Source: Chitinophagaceae bacterium
Lineage (GTDB): Bacteria; Bacteroidota; Bacteroidia; Chitinophagales; UBA10324
NCBI GenBank assembly: GCA_947469485.1
Contig: CANIPU010000001.1
Location: 232,001 to 296,000 of the forward strand
Direction of reading: 5' to 3'
DNA length: 64,000 nt
The notes under the pieces are model-generated. The model was not told where the DNA came from. It made no database searches and worked only from the letters and a program-made list of their open reading frames with translations. A program made the position numbers and the translations under genes. Below, piece by piece: positions 62,363 to 64,000 of this stretch. The stretch's first letter is position 1. The number at the start of each line of letters is the position of its first letter.

Positions 62363-62770
62363 TTAATTGTCCCTAGCACCCTGCAAAATCCAATTATATA
62401 CTATTTGAATCTGATCATTTGGCAAATTCCATGTCGGAGGCATTTTCTCTTCACCATTTCCTAATATCGATTTATAAATCTTGCTTTTATCAGGTTTACC
62501 CGCCTTTACTTCCCCATAATTAATAACATCGTTGTAAGTTACTAGAGGAAATTCAGAATAACCCGATGCTCCATGGCAACCTGTATTTTGACAGCTACTA
62601 CTAAGCACCAATTGAACATCGTTTTTAAAACTAATCTCTGTTTGATTGGGATCTGAAACAGGATCGTGAACACAGGAGAATAAAAACAATGATGCTAAAA
62701 TAACAGCAGTTGCATTATACCTAACTGCCGTATGGTCAATTCTTAAACTTTGATTAAAGGAGGCTTTCAT
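62363..62770 (-). CDS. Small lipoprotein with cytochrome c-like heme motif
   Basis: This is a 135-residue protein. A hydrophobic segment ending in LFLFSC gives a probable lipidated Cys33. The mature part has LSSSCQNTGCHGASGYS: Cys-x4-Cys-His, one residue longer than a standard CxxCH heme site. MPPTWNLPNDQIQIVYNWIL near the C-terminus supplies the Met ligand region of class I cytochromes. Together these suggest an envelope-attached c-type cytochrome domain of the kind found in Bacteroidota. It lies alone, convergent with gldH. Confidence 0.75.
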   Translation of the reverse strand: MKASFNQSLRIDHTAVRYNATAVILASLFLFSCVHDPVSDPNQTEISFKNDVQLVLSSSCQNTGCHGASGYSEFPLVTYNDVINYGEVKAGKPDKSKIYKSILGNGEEKMPPTWNLPNDQIQIVYNWILQGARDN

Positions 62771-62826
62771 ATATCAAAATTAAATTTAAAAGTCATCTTA
62801 AAATATGATTAAATAAGTTTTAAAAG

Positions 62827-62859
62827 AAAAAAAAAGCCCCTTCAAATTGAAGAGGCTTT
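62827..62859 (-). terminator. Rho-independent terminator after the type IX cargo gene
   Basis: On the minus strand a stem of eleven positions with one C-A mismatch (62859-62849 with 62843-62833, AAAGCCTC/GAGG type) and a five-base loop is followed by nine consecutive T. It ends transcription of the gene at 62880-63536. Confidence 0.8.
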
Positions 62860-62879
62860 AAAATATCTTTAAAAAATAA

Positions 62880-63536
62880 TTACTGAACAAAAAGTTTAAA
62901 TACTCCTCTCTTTCCATCTGACAATTTTACCTCCAGCAAGTAAATTCCGGTTGAAAAACCATTTAAATGAAACTCCTTTTTCTCTCCTGCATATTCTTCA
63001 ATCATTTTTCCATTTAAATCAAAAATTCTTGAAAAAGATATAGCAGATTGAGTCAGGTTATGAATCTGAAATTCATTGTTAGTTAATGAAGTTATGAATA
63101 ATTTAGAATTTAATTCAGGGTCATTAATACCAACATTATTTTTCAGATAAATTATTTCAATTGCTGAATCACATGGGGAAGTATTTATTATTGGCCAAAT
63201 CACCACCACATTATCTCCGACCTGAAAAGCAACAGGCATTAGATTTAAAGTATTTGAGAACTGATAAGATTGCCCAGGGTTAAAAGATAAATTGGTTGTA
63301 TTTACCTGATCAGGTATAACTCCATGATTTAAGACTAACCCTTTAACTTTAACAGAATCAACCAATATAGTATCAGCAGAAATATTAGTTAAAGAAAAGA
63401 ATAGTGTTGCATTGCCTTGCCAATTGGCAGTATCAACAAGTGATACATTGGTAAGAACAATATCACCACACTGTGCAAATACTTTCGCAGAAGTTACTGC
63501 GAAAAAAATCAGGAAGGCAAGTAAAATTTTTTTCAT
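62880..63536 (-). CDS. Type IX secretion cargo protein with type A sorting domain
   Basis: This is a 218-residue secreted protein. The signal peptide MKKILLAFLIFFAVTSAKVFAQ is cleaved after Ala-Gln. Residues about 25-130 form a beta-rich domain of unknown family, with Cys at DIVLT's left (QCGD) and at SPCDSAIE, which may bond. The last 75 residues are the type A C-terminal sorting domain: FDLNGKMIEEY, then STGIYLLEVKLSDGKRGVFK. It is exported through the outer membrane by the type IX system. It is a single gene with a strong promoter and a terminator. Confidence 0.9.
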   Translation of the reverse strand: MKKILLAFLIFFAVTSAKVFAQCGDIVLTNVSLVDTANWQGNATLFFSLTNISADTILVDSVKVKGLVLNHGVIPDQVNTTNLSFNPGQSYQFSNTLNLMPVAFQVGDNVVVIWPIINTSPCDSAIEIIYLKNNVGINDPELNSKLFITSLTNNEFQIHNLTQSAISFSRIFDLNGKMIEEYAGEKKEFHLNGFSTGIYLLEVKLSDGKRGVFKLFVQ

Positions 63537-63553
63537 TGTGTTTAATTATTGTT

Positions 63554-63582
63554 CAAAGTTAAATGTATAAAAGGTTTTGCAA
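63554..63582 (-). promoter_or_regulatory. Promoter of the type IX cargo gene
   Basis: On the minus strand TTG (63582-63580) lies 18 bases before TAACTTTG (63561-63554), a perfect Bacteroidota TAnnTTTG element with normal spacing. The start codon at 63536 is about 17 bases downstream. Confidence 0.65.
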
Positions 63583-63627
63583 TTTCAGAAAATATATATT
63601 TCTTACGCCTTCATAAAATTTAATAAT

Positions 63628-64000
63628 ATGGATATCTTGAATCAGGTCATTGGCCGAATGAACAAAGAAGACATTCGACATTATAAATTGTATGCATCCA
63701 GAATGGAGTATAGCCATGACAGAAAAGATATTTCATTGTTTGATCACATTCGTGAAGAAGGTGAAAATTACACTGAGTCTGCAGCAATAAAAAAATTCTA
63801 TCCGCCATATAACCGCAATGCTTATTACCGACTCAAGCACCGCCTGCTGCAAGTGCTTAACAAATCCTTACTACTTCAATATGTAGAAAGCCAGGATGAA
63901 ATATTTATTCATGCATTATTTGGTTTGTACAAACACCAGTTCAACCAAAATAATTTTAGTGTTGCCCGTTATTATTTAAAGAAAGCCGAAAGCAAAGCAA
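63628..64000 (+). CDS. Unknown protein, N-terminal part (runs off the window)
   Basis: This open frame starts at the ATG at 63628 and is still open after 124 codons at the window end. The visible part is soluble, helical and rich in basic and aromatic residues: MDILNQVIGRMNKEDIRHYK, then NRNAYYRLKHRLLQVLNKS and FGLYKHQFNQNNFSVARYY. The last segment resembles a helical repeat of the TPR kind. I do not recognise a named family. No promoter match was found in the 91-base spacer that it shares with the divergent gene. Confidence 0.7.
   Translation, partial: MDILNQVIGRMNKEDIRHYKLYASRMEYSHDRKDISLFDHIREEGENYTESAAIKKFYPPYNRNAYYRLKHRLLQVLNKSLLLQYVESQDEIFIHALFGLYKHQFNQNNFSVARYYLKKAESKA

Overview
The window looks like a chromosomal segment from an AT-rich member of the Bacteroidota, probably a gliding or environmental lineage. 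The evidence is a gldH lipoprotein gene directly after ricT, a secreted protein ending in a type IX secretion sorting domain, several promoters of the TAnnTTTG type, and weak or absent Shine-Dalgarno sequences. I saw no tRNA, rRNA, transposon or CRISPR array. The genes are packed tightly: every spacer is under 300 bases, and the one long apparent gap (37155-37430) holds the lost 5' end of a frameshifted gene.

Layout. Positions 1-3418 hold housekeeping genes: a tiny lipoprotein, a C-terminal processing protease, murQ and a conserved unknown. Positions 3419-48701 are one very large exopolysaccharide or capsule locus, nearly all on the minus strand. Its first part (3419-17471) carries a PglF/PglE/PglC-like trio, a ligase or polymerase, glycosyltransferases, a Wzy-like protein, a Wzx flippase, a Gfo/Idh dehydrogenase, a RemB/Wzi-like outer-membrane barrel and a WcaJ-like initiating transferase. 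Its second part (17548-33828) adds three sulfotransferases, four more glycosyltransferases, a second flippase, a third polymerase-like protein, a GDP-6-deoxyhexose reductase, a glycosidase-like protein, an M13 metallopeptidase, and an MBOAT/SGNH acyl-transfer pair. Its third part (34040-48701) holds an ArsR-type regulator, cysQ, rfbD and rfbC, a frameshifted CpsB-type phosphatase, a kinase-less Wzz-type co-polymerase, a long Wza-type export protein, and nucleotide-sugar genes for rhamnose, GalNAcA, glucuronate, xylose and a 3-amino uronic acid.

Taken together, I infer a Wzx/Wzy-type pathway, or two superimposed ones, that makes a rhamnose- and uronate-containing polysaccharide. This polymer is probably decorated with sulfate (three sulfotransferases, with CysQ to remove the inhibitory by-product PAP) and with acyl groups (MBOAT plus SGNH). 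Two initiating transferases, two flippases and three polymerase- or ligase-like proteins suggest more than one glycan product. Wzz-type and CpsB-type genes lie side by side, and each has a run of ten A residues near its start codon. In cpsB this run puts the start out of frame, which raises the possibility of slippage or phase-variable control.

Positions 48792-57231 hold a lipoprotein and a TetR-controlled, YbhGFSR-like efflux operon (TetR, TolC, HlyD, two ATPases, two permeases) with a transglutaminase-like lipoprotein gene inside it. A perfect 7-2-7 inverted repeat just upstream of the TetR gene is a likely operator. The right end holds an amino-acid permease, holB-ricT-gldH on the plus strand, a small heme-motif lipoprotein, a type IX cargo protein, and the first 124 codons of an unknown gene that leaves the window.
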